From positions 1-5,765 of the forward strand of contig CAJUBR010000119.1 in the NCBI GenBank assembly GCA_910584695.1: 5,765 nucleotides of DNA. The letters are read 5' to 3'. Every line of letters starts with the position of its first letter. Positions within the stretch are counted from its first letter, which is position 1. Shown here piece by piece: positions 4,752-5,765 of the stretch. Both the position numbers and the translations under genes were made by a program. The DNA is from an uncultured Lachnospiraceae bacterium (GTDB lineage: Bacteria > Bacillota > Clostridia > Lachnospirales > Lachnospiraceae). Below the pieces are notes generated by a model. The model did no database searches and was not told the DNA's origin. It saw only the letters and a list, made by a program, of their open reading frames with translations.

Positions 4752-5564
4752 CTAACGGTTCTGTATCAATCTGTCCACCCAGTCACATAAATTCCGTTCT
4801 TGTTTGGGAGTAGAAGCGGTTACAACAAATTCCTGTCCTCTGCAAGCAGAATTTAATTCTGCATAACCGTCCTTTAGTATAGGGCGGTTATCGCCTTGCC
4901 ATGAAATGGATATACCGTCCTCACCAAAGAACGCAGGCAAAGCCCATAGCCGCCGATTGTCCTGCCCTCTCTTTGTAAGTATCAGTGAATCGTCATACTG
5001 GAATGTGCTGTATGTATCGGGCAAATATAAGCGGTTATTCGGACGGTTACAATTTATACTGTGAGGGTGCCAGAAATAGCGGCTTTTTATTTCCTGTTTC
5101 TCCCTCAATACTTCTCCAACTTTCATATAGCCGTAGATGATATGGACAATAGGAGCGTTACGGTCAAAACACAGTGTTTTATTAGGTTGAACCATTGTTT
5201 TTTGAAACATTCCGTAGAATAAAAATATATCGCCCACGCCTACGCCCAATTTATCCAGATGTACGGCAGATACGCCATGTTGTCCGAATGCTGGTTTCCA
5301 TTCATCTGTTGCCGTTCTGCCCTCTATATCCTCATATATGTCGGGGTCAAGATGACAGGTCTGGCTTTTGCCAAAATCAAATTTAGGGCATAGCTGACTG
5401 ATGATTTCCTCTAAACTCTGCCCTTTGTAACATAAATCCTTGTATGCCGTTCCTACCGTGTTATCTGGGATTGGGAGAGATAACAGCGTACCATCTGGCA
5501 AAATAGGGCTTGCCATACCTCCCGATGTACTGTCCATGCCTTTTCTGCTCAGTATCACTTTCAT
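4752..5564 (-). CDS. Nmad3-like protein (nucleotide modification associated domain 3)
   Basis: The 270-residue protein resembles, from memory, the Nmad3 family, which genomic-context studies linked to phage and bacterial DNA base modification; its biochemistry is not established. Matching hallmarks are the N-terminus (VILSRKGMDSTSGG, PILPDGTLLSLPIPD, residues 3-34), CHLDPDIY (70-77), GQHGVSAVHL (94-103), GDIFLFYGMFQ (111-121), IVHIIYGYMKVGEV (139-152) and HPH (166-168). The GDIFLFYG segment followed by an HxIxGYxxVGE strand recalls PUA-like modified-base readers such as EVE and ASCH domains; that link is inference. It fills the whole protein, with no fused nuclease or ATPase. AGGAGG nine bases before the ATG at 5564 sets the start; an upstream extension to 5618 has no ribosome binding site and would overlap the promoter. 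It is the first gene of the five-gene leftward operon and so probably its defining member. Confidence 0.75.
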   Translation of the reverse strand: MKVILSRKGMDSTSGGMASPILPDGTLLSLPIPDNTVGTAYKDLCYKGQSLEEIISQLCPKFDFGKSQTCHLDPDIYEDIEGRTATDEWKPAFGQHGVSAVHLDKLGVGVGDIFLFYGMFQKTMVQPNKTLCFDRNAPIVHIIYGYMKVGEVLREKQEIKSRYFWHPHSINCNRPNNRLYLPDTYSTFQYDDSLILTKRGQDNRRLWALPAFFGEDGISISWQGDNRPILKDGYAELNSACRGQEFVVTASTPKQERNLCDWVDRLIQNR

Positions 5565-5589
5565 AATGCCATGCCTCCTACTAAGCACC

Positions 5590-5618
5590 ATCTTAGCATA
5601 TAGCACAACAAAAAGCAA
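5590..5618 (-). promoter_or_regulatory. Putative extended -10 promoter of the cargo operon
   Basis: On the - strand, TGC-TAAGAT forms an extended -10 (hexamer 5595-5590), 17 bases from TTGCTT (5618-5613), a weak -35 that keeps the TTG. Transcription would start near 5583, about 20 bases before the Nmad3-like ATG. The five-base dyad CTAAG-N6-CTTAG (5581-5596) overlaps this -10 and could be part of an operator. Confidence 0.45.
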
Positions 5619-5634
5619 CTGACAGCATATACAA

Positions 5635-5691
5635 ATAACGCAACGTGCGGATTATCTAAGACATAAGCAATTAGTATCATTTACATATACT
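5635..5691. promoter_or_regulatory. Divergent regulatory region before the second XRE gene
   Basis: TATACT at 5686-5691 is a good -10 for the rightward XRE gene, with a start about 16 bases before its ribosome binding site region, but no convincing -35 lies at the usual distance. CGCA-ACG-TGCG (5639-5649) is a small dyad midway between the two divergent genes, flanked by ATAA and TTAT. It could be an operator for the XRE protein; this is weakly supported. Confidence 0.3.
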
Positions 5692-5713
5692 ATTTGCATT
5701 GGAGGGAAAACGC

Positions 5714-5765
5714 ATGGAGCAACAGGCATTAGGAAAGCGTATTCGTGAGGAACGGCTAAAGCTGA
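5714..5765 (+). CDS. 5' end of a second XRE-family HTH regulator (partial)
   Basis: The first 17 codons are present and the gene runs off the window. The peptide MEQQALGKRIREERLKL has the typical first helix of XRE/cI-type HTH domains (LGxRIRxxRxxxxL). GGAGGG at 5701-5706 lies seven bases before the ATG, so the start is secure. The gene is divergent from the Nmad3-like operon across 149 bp and may control that operon as well as itself. The rest of the protein is not visible, so an attached domain such as a peptidase cannot be judged. Confidence 0.7.
   Translation, partial: MEQQALGKRIREERLKL

Noticed and set aside
5565..5618. 18-residue N-terminal extension of the Nmad3-like protein
   Set aside because: No ribosome binding site, overlap with the putative promoter, and the family-like N-terminus (MKVILSRKG) begins at 5564 behind AGGAGG.
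1..5765. CRISPR array, tRNA, rRNA, insertion sequence or riboswitch
   Set aside because: No regularly spaced repeats, cloverleaf, rRNA stretch, transposase or long structured leader was seen on either strand.

Overview
The window looks like the left end of an integrative element (integrative conjugative element or related genomic island) in a low-to-mid GC Firmicute, most likely a gut clostridium such as a Lachnospiraceae member. Support comes from the strong AGGAGG-type ribosome binding sites, sigma-A-type promoters, and the protein families seen (Tn916-type tyrosine integrase, XRE repressors, AlpA/excisionase-like HTH). The organism call is inference.

Left edge (1-175): the last 21 codons of the housekeeping gene ychF end at position 68 and are followed by a hairpin terminator and two direct copies of ACCCCTACC. 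The integrase gene begins its 3' end at 176. This is the expected look of a chromosome/element junction, so the attachment site should lie close to ychF, although the core cannot be placed from one end alone.

Control module (176-3044): a cI-like XRE repressor gene and the integrase gene form one leftward operon, with only five bases between them and the integrase ribosome binding site buried in the repressor's last codons. Divergently, a near-consensus promoter drives a small AlpA/excisionase-like HTH gene that overlaps a 190-residue gene of unknown function. The divergent region carries two palindromic operator candidates, one on each promoter, and a 9-base motif that recurs twice inside the unknown gene in different reading frames. 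The likely logic is that repressor and integrase are made together, while the excisionase-like operon is kept silent until the repressor is removed.

Cargo operon (5564-3091, leftward): five closely packed genes read from one putative extended -10 promoter. In order they encode an Nmad3-like protein (nucleotide modification associated domain 3), a very acidic 60-residue protein, an 88-residue hypothetical protein, a two-part lipoprotein and a small cysteine-rich protein. The operon ends at a perfect 12-bp hairpin shared with the rightward excisionase-like operon. An Nmad3 protein with an acidic protein and a lipoprotein is not a combination I recognise, and it is the best candidate here for an undescribed system.

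Right edge (5565-5765): a 149-bp divergent regulatory region precedes the first 17 codons of a second XRE-family regulator. No rRNA, tRNA, CRISPR array or insertion sequence is seen. No gene-free stretch exceeds 300 bases; the longest are about 193 bp (2068-2260) and 149 bp (5565-5713).
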